Part shown: positions 16,826-25,646 of the stretch, piece by piece
Numbering within the stretch: the stretch's first letter is position 1
Layout of the letters: every line of letters begins with the position of its first letter
Translations under genes and position numbers: made by a program
Notes under the pieces: generated by a model
Seen by the model: only the letters and a program-made list of their open reading frames with translations
Databases searched by the model: none
What the model was told of the DNA's origin: nothing
NCBI GenBank assembly: GCA_050943735.1
Contig: JBMNPT010000009.1
Span: forward strand, 1-64,000
Reading direction: 5' to 3'
Source of the DNA: JBMNPT01 sp050943735
GTDB taxonomy: Bacteria > Bacillota > Clostridia > Oscillospirales > RGIG577
Length of the DNA: 64,000 nt

Positions 16826-18829
16826 TCAAAAACCGATGGAACCCATGGCATGAGCCACCGCCCGGGTCCCCAGATAAATGGGAGAATCTTTTGTGTCCAC
16901 TGCATGCTGCTGCAGCTGAGCCGTTACGGTGATTTCTCCCCGGGCTCCCCGGCGTTCCGCCTCCTGCTGCGCAGCCAGCTTCGCCTCTTCCAGCGCAAAC
17001 TGTTCCGCCTCCGCCAACGCTTCAAACTCCTGATTGCGGGTGTGGCCATACACCATATATCCCGCAATGCCCTTGGGGGTGTACTGGGGGCGAATCTCCA
17101 CCGAACTGTCCGCGCACACATTGCCCATAATGGCCCCCAATGCGTTTGCCACATGGTGGTATTCGGGGATGACCGCCCGAGTGCCCAATAGCTGCGCCAC
17201 CTTGGGCAGGAATACCCCGATGGGCGCACCAATACCCACCAGCGCGAAATCAGTACGGAAAGGCATGGACAGCAACGGCTGAGCCTGCTGTCCGCTGGCC
17301 AAGCGATAGCTTTCATCAATAAAGCGCTCCACCTCTTCACTCACACCATGGAGCTTGTAATAGGGGTCCTGATTTTCCAGCAGCACTTCCACTACATTGC
17401 GGTAAATTTTGCGCTGTACTTCATCATATACCATCTCACACAGTTTGGGGATGGTGACTTCCACATTCATAGCCACAAATTCCGCCGCCAACTGAGAGGC
17501 CTGTACATTGTAGGCGGTGTAGTCGCCCCTTATGTGCATGATGTCGGTGGGGGTCAACCCGCACAGCTGCACCACACCTTCCCGCAGCAGGCGGTCCACC
17601 TGCAGGGTATATACATCCTTGCCCACCGCTTCAGCCGCCTCCCGGCGAGGCAGAGGTCCCTGGGCCAGTGCCTGACAAAATGCCTGTTCTTCCGCTGTAT
17701 AACGGTCATTTCCGGAAATGTCCCGCACCAGCAGATAGTGTTCATGAAGAAATTGTGAATGGGGATGGCAGTCAGCCAGCAGCCGTTTCAGATTGCTCAG
17801 CACCGAAGGATATTGAGAAGCGGCCACACAGATGGGCACCACACGATAGGGCTCCAGAAGAAGCTGTTTGCCGTCATAGTGGATGGCGGTATCTCCTCCC
17901 AGACCAAAAGTCTTGACATACAGTCCGCTCACATAGGTTTTCCACCGTCCCACGTGAACGCCATCCTCCGCCATCACCGGCATATCGTCGCGAATCAGTG
18001 CCAAATCAGTGGTGGTACCACCCATGTCCACCACCACACTGTTGGGTTCCTGGGCCAATCTGGCACCTCCCACCACACTGGCAGCGGGTCCGCACAACAG
18101 GGTTTCCACCGGACGGACCGACGCAAATTTCTGGGACATCAAGCTGCCGTCGCTGCGCATGATGACAATGGAGGGATGCAGATCCCGCTGCTCCATGGCG
18201 GTATCAATGGCTTGCAAAAAGTCCTGAATCACCGGGAAGAGCCGGGCGTTGAGCAGGGTGCTGGCCCCCCGCTGCAGGCAGTTGAGGTCGGAAAACAGCT
18301 CATACCCGCACACCACCGGGATGTCCGACTCCTGCTGAAAGATCTCCTTGGCCTTTTTCTCAATGACGGCGTTGTTTTTCATGGAATACAACTCAATGAT
18401 GCCCACGCCGTCCACATCGGTCAGCTGGGGGATATTTTTGCGGAACAGCTCCCAGTCCGGTTCCTGTTCCACATCGCCAAAAAAGCTGGTCCGGCAATCC
18501 TGCAGATAAATTTCATCAGAGGCAGGCAACCCATATTTGGCGCCCGATTGGTCAATCACCCGTGGATCGCCGCCAAAGAACACCAGATGTGCCCGGCCGC
18601 CCTTGTCCTCCACACAGGCGTTGGTGGCCAGTGTGGTGGAAAGCGACAGCACTCCCGCCTGCCGGGTGAGTTCCACCGGCAGCTGATCCAACGCTCCTAA
18701 AATACCAATGGATAAATCCTGCTTGGTGGTAAGCGCCTTGGCGCTGGCCAATACCTTTCCAGCCTCAAAATCATAGAGAATCGCGTCGGTACAGGTACCG
18801 CCGGTATCAATCCCAATTCCGATTTTCAT
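16826..18829 (-). CDS. Hydantoinase/oxoprolinase family protein (HyuA type)
   Basis: 667 residues. An N-terminal actin-like ATPase motif GIDTGGTCTDAILYD (6-20) and a central VVDMGGTTTDLALI identify the hydantoinase A/oxoprolinase fold, which uses ATP to open or carboxylate ring amides or acetone-like substrates. The characteristic ALATNACVEDKG-like segment follows the N-terminal domain. No HyuB partner gene is adjacent, which is unusual, because most such enzymes need one. The C-terminal part (~500-667) continues to family length. An MFS transporter follows upstream on the same strand. Substrate unknown; annotations range from 5-oxoprolinase to N-methylhydantoinase. Confidence 0.85.
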   Translation of the reverse strand: MKIGIGIDTGGTCTDAILYDFEAGKVLASAKALTTKQDLSIGILGALDQLPVELTRQAGVLSLSTTLATNACVEDKGGRAHLVFFGGDPRVIDQSGAKYGLPASDEIYLQDCRTSFFGDVEQEPDWELFRKNIPQLTDVDGVGIIELYSMKNNAVIEKKAKEIFQQESDIPVVCGYELFSDLNCLQRGASTLLNARLFPVIQDFLQAIDTAMEQRDLHPSIVIMRSDGSLMSQKFASVRPVETLLCGPAASVVGGARLAQEPNSVVVDMGGTTTDLALIRDDMPVMAEDGVHVGRWKTYVSGLYVKTFGLGGDTAIHYDGKQLLLEPYRVVPICVAASQYPSVLSNLKRLLADCHPHSQFLHEHYLLVRDISGNDRYTAEEQAFCQALAQGPLPRREAAEAVGKDVYTLQVDRLLREGVVQLCGLTPTDIMHIRGDYTAYNVQASQLAAEFVAMNVEVTIPKLCEMVYDEVQRKIYRNVVEVLLENQDPYYKLHGVSEEVERFIDESYRLASGQQAQPLLSMPFRTDFALVGIGAPIGVFLPKVAQLLGTRAVIPEYHHVANALGAIMGNVCADSSVEIRPQYTPKGIAGYMVYGHTRNQEFEALAEAEQFALEEAKLAAQQEAERRGARGEITVTAQLQQHAVDTKDSPIYLGTRAVAHAMGSIGF

Positions 18830-18938
18830 AATCTATTTCGCCGCCTTTTTTAGGTTCTTTTTCTAGTTATACCACATCTGTCCCCATCTGGTCTTGTAGT
18901 ATTTCAAGTTTTTTGGTATTGGATTTGGATGACTCGTT

Positions 18939-20096
18939 TCACCTCTCCAGCAGATGCCGCTGGCGGGCATAGTAGAACAGCGCCACACCACAGCCCACAG
19001 CCGCCAGCATGGCCAGTACATAGAAGCCAGCCTGTACACTCACCCGGCGCTCCAGCTCCCCTGTCAACAGCGGCAGCAGTGTCATCCCCACCGCATAGAC
19101 CGCCTGAAAAAAGCCCATGGCAGTGGAACGCATCTCATCGGGCACTTCCGCCATTGCTTCCGAAGTACAGTAGGAGAGCAAAATACCGGTGGACAACCCG
19201 GGCAGCAGCTGGATGAGGTAAAACCACTCCACCTGGGTCACATTGGGCACCAGCACACAGTAGAGGGCCACCAGCCCCAATACCAAAGGCACCCATACCC
19301 GCGCTCCCCAGCGGCTCACCAGCCGGGTGGATGCCGCATAGGCGCTGAGCACCGCGCACAGCATGTACAAAATGGAACACAGTCCGATTTGTCCGCTGGT
19401 CCCCCCAATGCGCTCAATGGCCTCAGTGGTAAAAGACATGCAGGTGGACATCTGGATGCCCTGCTGCAGCAGAGCCAGCAGAGAGAACAAAATCAACCTT
19501 CGATTGCGGCAAATGCCCAGCAGCGTCGCTGCCGGCAGCTCTCTGCCGGTACGGCCATCCTCCCGGATGGCCAACGCGCACAGCGCGCCCAGCGACGCCG
19601 CCGTCAAGCTCATCCCACACAAAAATACCATTCCGGTGTGCTCATAACACAGCGTTCCCGCCACAAAAGCCAGCAGCATTCCCAGGTTGTTAGCGGCGAT
19701 GATGGTTCCGGTGGCCTTCTGCATCTGGCCCGCCGGAAAGTAACTGCTGTACAGCACCATGAAGGAAATCCACATGGACGCCGCTATGCCGGACAACAGA
19801 TTCCCCAGGAAAAACCCCCACCCGGTGGGCGAAACACACCGCACTGCGGAAGCCAACGCCGAACTGCACAGGCCCAGCAAAATAAATCCCTTATGCCGGC
19901 CCCGTACATCTGCCAGCAGTCCCACCGGCAGCCGGAGCAGCACCTGACAAGCTCCATAACCGCCCACTACCAATCCCGCGAAGGTGGAGCTGGCTCCCAG
20001 GCCCAGCAGATAGGGGGTCTGAAAAGGCACATACACATACTGTCCAAACCAGAACAGCGTGACGATGAGAAGCAGCAATCCCCGTTTGCGATTCAT
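18939..20096 (-). CDS. Major facilitator superfamily transporter
   Basis: 385 residues with about 12 hydrophobic segments. After TM2 the loop GLLADVRGRHKGFI matches the MFS motif A (GxLaDrxGrr). The start ATG 20096 follows GGAAGGG. An extended -10 TGGTATACT lies upstream (near 20130). It lies 109 bases upstream of the hydantoinase-like gene on the same strand and may supply its substrate, though the gap makes independent expression possible. Substrate cannot be read: the protein resembles drug or metabolite exporters as well as sugar importers. Confidence 0.85.
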   Translation of the reverse strand: MNRKRGLLLLIVTLFWFGQYVYVPFQTPYLLGLGASSTFAGLVVGGYGACQVLLRLPVGLLADVRGRHKGFILLGLCSSALASAVRCVSPTGWGFFLGNLLSGIAASMWISFMVLYSSYFPAGQMQKATGTIIAANNLGMLLAFVAGTLCYEHTGMVFLCGMSLTAASLGALCALAIREDGRTGRELPAATLLGICRNRRLILFSLLALLQQGIQMSTCMSFTTEAIERIGGTSGQIGLCSILYMLCAVLSAYAASTRLVSRWGARVWVPLVLGLVALYCVLVPNVTQVEWFYLIQLLPGLSTGILLSYCTSEAMAEVPDEMRSTAMGFFQAVYAVGMTLLPLLTGELERRVSVQAGFYVLAMLAAVGCGVALFYYARQRHLLER

Positions 20097-20229
20097 AACA
20101 ATCCCTTCCTTCTTTTGGTTGCTTCCAGTATACCACTTCTATCCAATCTTGTGCATACCAAAGCCCTGCTTTTTCCTGTTTTTGCAGAATTCCTGCCCCA
20201 GAGCGCCGGGATTGTTATGGAAAATGCCA

Positions 20230-20258
20230 TTGTACTGCCCGCCGAAATATGGTATACT
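20230..20258 (+). promoter_or_regulatory. Promoter of glmS
   Basis: TTGTAC (20230-20235), 17-base spacer, TATACT (20253-20258). It sits about 280 bases upstream of the start codon, leaving room for the ribozyme leader. Confidence 0.8.
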
Positions 20259-20349
20259 TATACAGTATATATCCATATGCTGTATCACAGGCCAGCGCCC
20301 CTCCCCTCCGCACGGGGATGGTTCAAAGAGAGGAGATTTTCACGTCACA

Positions 20350-20505
20350 GCGCCAGAACTGACCTGCGGAAGCCGCCTGGCGGCTTTCAGTTGACGAGGA
20401 GGAAGTCATCGAACATTCGGCGGATGCTTCCCGCCCGGGGCACCGGGCCGCAGGCGCTGCACAAATCACCCGGGCGACCGGGTGGACAAAAGCAGCGCAA
20501 CCATG
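20350..20505 (+). ncRNA. glmS ribozyme (glucosamine-6-phosphate riboswitch)
   Basis: The leader contains the cleavage-site core AGCGCCAGAACTG, with predicted cleavage between A20349 and G20350. Downstream come the conserved AGTTGACGAGGAGGAAGTC (from 20389), TCGAACATTCGGCGGATGC and a late GCACAAATCACC segment, followed by a G/C-rich hairpin. These match the well-known Firmicute glmS ribozyme, which self-cleaves when glucosamine-6-phosphate binds and so lowers glmS expression. It lies directly ahead of glmS, about 35 bases before the start codon. The 3' boundary is approximate. Confidence 0.95.
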
Positions 20506-20539
20506 CAACCCATCAATTCCAACTACGGAGGTAAACAAC

Positions 20540-22366
20540 ATGTGTGGTATTGTAGGCTACGCAGGCAATCAGGTGGCCGCCCCCTTCCTGCTGAAGGGAC
20601 TGAAAAAACTGGAGTATCGGGGATATGATTCCGCAGGCATTGCGGTGTTTGGCCCCGATGGCGTGCAAACTGTCAAAACCAAAGGCCGTCTGGCCGATCT
20701 GGAAGCCAAAGTCAACGCACTGGGAGGGCTGGAAGGCACTCTGGGCATCGGACACACCCGTTGGGCCACCCACGGCGCCCCCAATGACATCAACTCCCAC
20801 CCCCACAGCAGCACCAACGGCCGGGTGACACTGGTGCACAACGGCATCATCGAAAACTACCTGCCTCTCAAGGCAGAGCTGGAGGCCCAGGGAGTACAGT
20901 TCCGTTCTGAGACCGACACCGAGGTGGTGGCTCAACTGTTCGACCAGCTGTACCAGGGCGATATGGTAGACACTCTCATTCAGGTGATTGGCCGGCTGCG
21001 GGGCTCTTACGCTCTGGCAGTGCTGTGCAGCGATCACCCCGGCGAGCTGGTGGCGGTGCGCAAAGACAGCCCGCTGCTGGTGGGACTGGGCGAAGGCGAA
21101 AACTATGTGGCATCCGATATTCCGGCGGTGCTGGAATACACCCGCCGCTATTATCTGCTGGAGGAAAACGAAATTGTGGTGCTGCGCCCCGATTCGGTGA
21201 CCCTGCTGGATCTGAATAAACAGCCCATCCACAAAGACATCTACCAGGTGGAATGGGATCTCTCCGCCGCCGAAAAAGACGGCTATGACTACTTCATGAT
21301 GAAGGAGATCATGGAACAGCCCAAGGCCCTGCGCACCTGTCTGGGAAGCCGGCTGGGCAAGCTGGATGTCACTCTGGACCGCACCTCCCTCACCGACGAC
21401 ATGATCCGCCACATCAGCCGCATTCACATCGTAGCCTGCGGCAGTGCCTGGCACGCCGGCATTGTGGGCAAATATGTGATTGAGGAATTGAGCCGCATCC
21501 CGGTGGAAGTGGATCTGGCTTCCGAATTCCGGTACCGCAACCCCATTTTGGCCCCCAACGATCTGTGCATTGTCATCAGTCAGTCGGGTGAGACTGCCGA
21601 TACTCTGGCAGCCCTTCGGGAAGCCAAAAAGCGCGGCGTGCGGGTATTCTCCATCGTCAACGCGGTGGGCAGCTCCATCGCCCGGGAGAGCGACGACGTA
21701 CTTTACACCATGGCTGGTCCGGAAATCGCCGTGGCCACCACCAAGGGATATACTACGCAGCTGGCGGCCCTGTATCTCATCGCCCTCAAGCTGGGCCGGG
21801 CCAAAGGCATGCTGGATGACGAGGCTATGGAGCGTCTGACCACTGCATTGCGGGCTCTACCGGACGAAGTGGAAAAACTGCTGCAACTCAATGACCGTCT
21901 GGAAGCACTGGCCCGTCAGCACGCTCAGTCCAAGGATGTATTTGTCATCGGACGGGGCATCGACCATGCGGCCTCTATGGAGAGCTCCCTGAAGATGAAG
22001 GAGATTTCCTACATCCACAGCGAGGCCTACGCCGCCGGTGAGCTGAAACACGGCACCATCTCCCTGATCGAAGAGGGTACACTGGTGGTGGCGCTGGCCA
22101 CCCAGGATGCGCTGTACGAAAAACTGGTGAGCAATGCCAAAGAAGTCAAAGCGAGAGGCGCCTTTGTGCTGGCACTGGTCAAGGAGGGCAATACCGAAAT
22201 CGCCCAGGTGGCGGATGAAGTGATTGCCATTCCCTCCATCCACGACCTGTTTACCGCCGCCCTCACTGTGGTGCCCATGCAGATGTTTGCCTATCATCTG
22301 GCAGTGGCCCGGGGCTGCGATGTGGATAAACCCCGCAATCTGGCCAAATCCGTAACCGTAGAATAA
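20540..22366 (+). CDS. glmS: Glutamine-fructose-6-phosphate aminotransferase (isomerizing)
   Basis: 608 residues, normal length. After Met removal, the N-terminal Cys of MCGIVGYAG is the glutaminase nucleophile. GYDSAGIA and HTRWATHG are in the Ntn glutamine amidotransferase domain (1-~240). Two SIS sugar-isomerase domains follow (SQSGETADTLAAL; HGTISLIEEG), and the end KPRNLAKSVTVE is the conserved C-terminus. It makes glucosamine-6-phosphate, the entry to peptidoglycan and cell-wall sugar synthesis, in the cytoplasm. GGAGG precedes ATG 20540. Controlled by the upstream ribozyme. Confidence 0.98.
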   Translation: MCGIVGYAGNQVAAPFLLKGLKKLEYRGYDSAGIAVFGPDGVQTVKTKGRLADLEAKVNALGGLEGTLGIGHTRWATHGAPNDINSHPHSSTNGRVTLVHNGIIENYLPLKAELEAQGVQFRSETDTEVVAQLFDQLYQGDMVDTLIQVIGRLRGSYALAVLCSDHPGELVAVRKDSPLLVGLGEGENYVASDIPAVLEYTRRYYLLEENEIVVLRPDSVTLLDLNKQPIHKDIYQVEWDLSAAEKDGYDYFMMKEIMEQPKALRTCLGSRLGKLDVTLDRTSLTDDMIRHISRIHIVACGSAWHAGIVGKYVIEELSRIPVEVDLASEFRYRNPILAPNDLCIVISQSGETADTLAALREAKKRGVRVFSIVNAVGSSIARESDDVLYTMAGPEIAVATTKGYTTQLAALYLIALKLGRAKGMLDDEAMERLTTALRALPDEVEKLLQLNDRLEALARQHAQSKDVFVIGRGIDHAASMESSLKMKEISYIHSEAYAAGELKHGTISLIEEGTLVVALATQDALYEKLVSNAKEVKARGAFVLALVKEGNTEIAQVADEVIAIPSIHDLFTAALTVVPMQMFAYHLAVARGCDVDKPRNLAKSVTVE

Positions 22367-22372
22367 ATTCCT

Positions 22373-22405
22373 GTACCGGTGCCAAAAGACACCGGTACTT
22401 TTTTT
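22373..22405 (+). terminator. Intrinsic terminator of glmS
   Basis: GTACCGGTG (22373-22381) pairs with CACCGGTAC (22390-22398), then seven T. Confidence 0.92.
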
Positions 22406-22430
22406 GTGCAGGAAATCCCTGTAGGCTGCA

Positions 22431-22459
22431 TTGCCCCCCACATTTCCCTGTGCTATAAT
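22431..22459 (+). promoter_or_regulatory. Promoter of the esterase-like gene
   Basis: TTGCCC (22431-22436), 17-base spacer, TATAAT (22454-22459), 45 bases ahead of ATG 22505. Confidence 0.72.
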
Positions 22460-22504
22460 GAAAAAAACAATCCATTTTACATTTTTTGCGGGAGGAATTT
22501 TACC

Positions 22505-23314
22505 ATGCAACATCTCACTCTTCACCGTTCCGAAGGTGTTCAGCTGGACGCCTACATTTTGGCTCACGAAACACTGCGTCCTGCCATGCTGGTCATTCCC
22601 GGCGGCTGCTACCAGTTTGTTTCCCAGCGGGAAAACAAGCCCGTCGCCATGAAGTTTGCCGAACTGGGGTACAACACCTTTGTCCTCACCTATACCGTCA
22701 ACCAGCCGCCGCTGGGACAACGTCCTCTGGAAGACGCCTCCTGGGCCATGGGACAGATCCATGAGCACGCTGAAGAATGGCACCTGATGCCGGGTCACAC
22801 CTTTGTGTGCGGCTTTTCCGCAGGCGGCCATCTCACCGCCTGGCTGGGCAACTGCTGGAACGACCCGGATCTGTGGGAGCGCACCGGAATTGCCCCGGGC
22901 AGCAACCGTCCCGACGGACTCATTCTGGCGTATCCGGTGATCTCCTCCGGCCCCTATGCCCACGCCACCAGTTTTGAAATGCTGGCTGGCCCCAAGCGTG
23001 AAAATGACCAGGCCTTTTCCCAGGAACTGCTGGTCAACGACGACACCCCTCCCGCCTTTTTGTGGCATACCCAGCAGGATGGCACAGTGGACATCCACAA
23101 CAGCCTGCTGTACATGCAGGCCATGGTAGAGCATGGCCGTCCCATTGAAGCCCACTTCTTCCCCTGGGGCGATCATGGCTTCTCGGTAGCCACCCCGCTG
23201 ATGGAAGAATTCCCGGGGCTCATCACCCGTACCGCCGACCCCTATGTGGCCCGCTGGACCACATTGGCCCATCAGTGGATGCAGGAAATGATCTCCCGTC
23301 GGGACAAGCAATAA
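22505..23314 (+). CDS. Alpha/beta hydrolase, acyl esterase (BD-FAE-like)
   Basis: 269 residues, cytoplasmic (no signal peptide). Oxyanion motif IPGGCY (31-36), nucleophile elbow GFSAGG with Ser105, an acid in TQQDGTVDIHNS, and the final His in WGDHGFS form the triad. The IPGGxY oxyanion loop and overall size match esterases that remove acetyl or feruloyl groups from plant polysaccharides. ATG 22505 follows GGGAGGA; the longer in-frame start at 22379 overlaps the glmS terminator and is rejected. It is convergent with a GH13 enzyme across a shared terminator, in line with intracellular processing of oligosaccharides. Substrate not determined. Confidence 0.85.
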   Translation: MQHLTLHRSEGVQLDAYILAHETLRPAMLVIPGGCYQFVSQRENKPVAMKFAELGYNTFVLTYTVNQPPLGQRPLEDASWAMGQIHEHAEEWHLMPGHTFVCGFSAGGHLTAWLGNCWNDPDLWERTGIAPGSNRPDGLILAYPVISSGPYAHATSFEMLAGPKRENDQAFSQELLVNDDTPPAFLWHTQQDGTVDIHNSLLYMQAMVEHGRPIEAHFFPWGDHGFSVATPLMEEFPGLITRTADPYVARWTTLAHQWMQEMISRRDKQ

Positions 23315-23353
23315 AAAAAGAGCCGTCCGAACATTCGGACGGTTCTTTTTTTA
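23313..23353. terminator. Bidirectional terminator between esterase and amylase genes
   Basis: AAAAAAGAGCCGTCCGAA pairs with TTCGGACGGTTCTTTTTT around a short loop, with one G-U pair and T-runs in both directions. Confidence 0.92.
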
Positions 23354-24670
23354 TCCCTGCGGGGGAATTTTCCAGTACGCGGCGCTGTACGGAGGCAGTT
23401 CACTGCCGCCGCCAAAGTCGTGCATCTCACCGGCGAGCAAATCCAGCGCATTGCCCGCCTGGGCGTCAAAGTGGGCATGATAGGGCTGATCATCGGCATT
23501 GATGGCCACCAGAATCCGCTGGCCCTCCCATTTCCGTTCAAAGATGAACTGCCGGTTGGTGAGCACCACCGTCCTGTATTCCCCATAACACAGCGCCTTG
23601 TTTTCCCGATGGGCCCGGGACAGCTTTGCAATCCAGTCGGTCAGCTCATTTTCCTCCGGCCGGTCAAAGGAGGGCCGCAGCTCATCATCGCTGCCCGCCT
23701 GCTTTCGGCCCTGTGCGCCCCATTCACTGCCATAGTACAAGCAGGGAATGCCCGGCATGGCAAAAAGCAGCGCATACAACAGCGGCAGATGCTCCGGCCG
23801 CTCCAAAATACTGGCCACCCGGGTGACATCGTGGTTATCCGCAAAACACAGAAGATGTTTGCCCCGGTACAGGCACCAGGGTTCAGCGCCAAACTGCCGC
23901 TGCAGCGAATGGGCGATTTCAAAGAGGTTCATGCTGTTGAAGCTGGAATAGAGCCCTTTGTAGCACTCATAATTGGTGCAGGAATGAAGCATATCCTCCC
24001 GCACCATCTGGTTGTAGTCCCCATGCATCAGCTCGCCGATGAGGAAGAATTCCTCCTTTTTGCCATCACAATACCGGCGCAGCTGGCGCACAAAGTCATG
24101 GTCCAGCGAATAAGCCACATCCAGCCGCAGCCCGTCAATGTGGAATTGATCGATCCATCCCCCCACGCAGGAGAGAATGTGCTCCACCACCGCGGGATTT
24201 TTCAGATTGAGCTTTACCAGTTCAAAATGACCTTCCCAGCCCTCATACCACAGGCCGTCCCCATAGCCGTTGTTACCGCCGAAGTTGATGAAAAACCAGT
24301 CTTTATAAGGGGAGTTTTCCCGGTTGCACAGCACATCCTGAAAGGCCCAGAAGCCACGCCCCACATGATTGAAAACCCCATCCAGCACCACCCGGATGCC
24401 ATGCTGGTGCAGCACCTCGCACACGTGAGCAAAATCCTCATTGGTACCCAAGCGGCAATCCAGCCGTGTGAAATCCCGGGTGTCATAGCCATGGCGGTCC
24501 GACTCAAACACCGGGGAAAGATACACCGCTCCCACTCCCAGTTTTTGCAGATGCGGCGCCCATTGGGCTACCTTTTCAATGCGATTCACCGTCACCCCAT
24601 CGTTTTCCCGGGGCGCCCCGCAAAATCCCAATGGATAAATCTGATAAAATACACTCTCATAAGCCCACAT
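23351..24670 (-). CDS. GH13 alpha-amylase family glycosidase
   Basis: 439 residues, intracellular. It shows the (beta/alpha)8 signature regions: DGVFNHVG (region I), GLRLDVAYS with the nucleophile Asp (II), LIGELMHGD with the acid/base Glu (III), and FADNHDVTRV with the third Asp (IV). The N-terminus VFYQIYPLGFCGAP resembles cyclomaltodextrinase and neopullulanase-like enzymes but lacks their extra N-terminal domain. It should cleave alpha-glucan oligosaccharides in the cytoplasm. The start ATG 24670 has a weak AGGA/AAGAG site. The promoter lies 66 bases upstream. Confidence 0.9.
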   Translation of the reverse strand: MWAYESVFYQIYPLGFCGAPRENDGVTVNRIEKVAQWAPHLQKLGVGAVYLSPVFESDRHGYDTRDFTRLDCRLGTNEDFAHVCEVLHQHGIRVVLDGVFNHVGRGFWAFQDVLCNRENSPYKDWFFINFGGNNGYGDGLWYEGWEGHFELVKLNLKNPAVVEHILSCVGGWIDQFHIDGLRLDVAYSLDHDFVRQLRRYCDGKKEEFFLIGELMHGDYNQMVREDMLHSCTNYECYKGLYSSFNSMNLFEIAHSLQRQFGAEPWCLYRGKHLLCFADNHDVTRVASILERPEHLPLLYALLFAMPGIPCLYYGSEWGAQGRKQAGSDDELRPSFDRPEENELTDWIAKLSRAHRENKALCYGEYRTVVLTNRQFIFERKWEGQRILVAINADDQPYHAHFDAQAGNALDLLAGEMHDFGGGSELPPYSAAYWKIPPQG

Positions 24671-24735
24671 ATCTCTTCATCCTTCCTGTCATTCTAGTGA
24701 AATTTTTGCTGTATTTTTTGCTGTATTTTGTGAAT

Positions 24736-24764
24736 ATTGTACCACATCTCCCACACATTGTAAA
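24736..24764 (-). promoter_or_regulatory. Promoter of the GH13 gene
   Basis: Minus strand: TTTACA (24759-24764), 17-base spacer, TACAAT (24736-24741). Two copies of TTTTTGCTGTATTTT-like sequence lie just downstream in the leader. Confidence 0.7.
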
Positions 24765-24798
24765 CCTTTCCCCTCTCGCCACCGCTTCTGTTTTGTGG

Positions 24799-24804
24799 TA
24801 TACT
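24799..24804 (+). promoter_or_regulatory. -10 element of the exonuclease III gene
   Basis: TATACT preceded by TGTGG, 30 bases upstream of ATG 24834. The -35 is poor (TCGCCA at 24776-24781). Confidence 0.5.
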
Positions 24805-24833
24805 GATACCATCACACAGAGAGGAGAACCCCT

Positions 24834-25595
24834 ATGAAACTGATTTCATGGAACGTAAACGGCCTGCGGGCGGTGCTGGGCAAAGGCTTTTCTGATATAT
24901 TCCGGGAGCTGGATGCAGATATTTTCTGCGTCCAGGAAACCAAAATGCAAGAGGGACAGGCGCAGCTGGACACCCCTGGCTATCAACAGCTGTGGAACAG
25001 CGCAGTGCGCAAAGGATATTCGGGCACAGCGGTATTCACCCGTATTCCACCGCTGTCGGTGCGGTATGGGCTGGGCATTCCCCAACACGACCAGGAAGGA
25101 CGGGTCATCACCTGTGAATTTACCGACTTTTTTCTGGTCAATGTCTACACCCCCAATTCCCAGAGCGAACTGGCCCGGCTGGACTACCGCATGGAATGGG
25201 AAGACGCCTTCCGCTCCTATGTGCTGGAGCTGGACACCCACAAGCCGGTAATCATCTGCGGCGACCTGAATGTGGCTCACCGGGAAATCGATTTGAAAAA
25301 CCCCAAAACCAACACCAACAACGCGGGCTTTACCCCCCAGGAACGGGACAAGCTCACCACCCTGCTGGACAGCGGATTTGCGGACACCTTCCGTCAGCTG
25401 TATCCCGACGTCACCGGCGCTTACAGCTGGTGGTCGTATCGGTTCCGCGCCCGGGAGAAAAACGCCGGCTGGCGTATCGACTATTTTCTGGTCTCCCAGC
25501 GGCTGATGCCCCAGGTGGAAGACAGTTCCATTCTGTCCGATATCATGGGCAGCGATCATTGCCCCGTCTGTCTGCAACTGCGAGACCCCAACTGA
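24834..25595 (+). CDS. xth: Exodeoxyribonuclease III (AP endonuclease)
   Basis: 253 residues, full length for the ExoIII family. Motifs: SWNVNGLRA at the N-terminus, QETKMQ with the metal-binding Glu, GDLNVAH (catalytic Asp and Asn), KNPKTN, WRIDYFLVS, and the terminal SDHCPV with the catalytic His. It incises DNA 5' of abasic sites and trims 3' blocks in base excision repair. ATG 24834 follows GAGGAG. It is transcribed alone and ends at a strong terminator shared with the Crp/Fnr gene. Confidence 0.96.
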   Translation: MKLISWNVNGLRAVLGKGFSDIFRELDADIFCVQETKMQEGQAQLDTPGYQQLWNSAVRKGYSGTAVFTRIPPLSVRYGLGIPQHDQEGRVITCEFTDFFLVNVYTPNSQSELARLDYRMEWEDAFRSYVLELDTHKPVIICGDLNVAHREIDLKNPKTNTNNAGFTPQERDKLTTLLDSGFADTFRQLYPDVTGAYSWWSYRFRAREKNAGWRIDYFLVSQRLMPQVEDSSILSDIMGSDHCPVCLQLRDPN

Positions 25596-25606
25596 ATCCA
25601 CCGTCC

Positions 25607-25646
25607 AAAAAGGGCTGACAGCCTTCTCCGGCTGTCAGCCCTTTTT
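25607..25646. terminator. Bidirectional terminator after exonuclease III
   Basis: AAAAAGGGCTGACAGCC (25607-25623) pairs with GGCTGTCAGCCCTTTTT (25630-25646). Confidence 0.95.
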
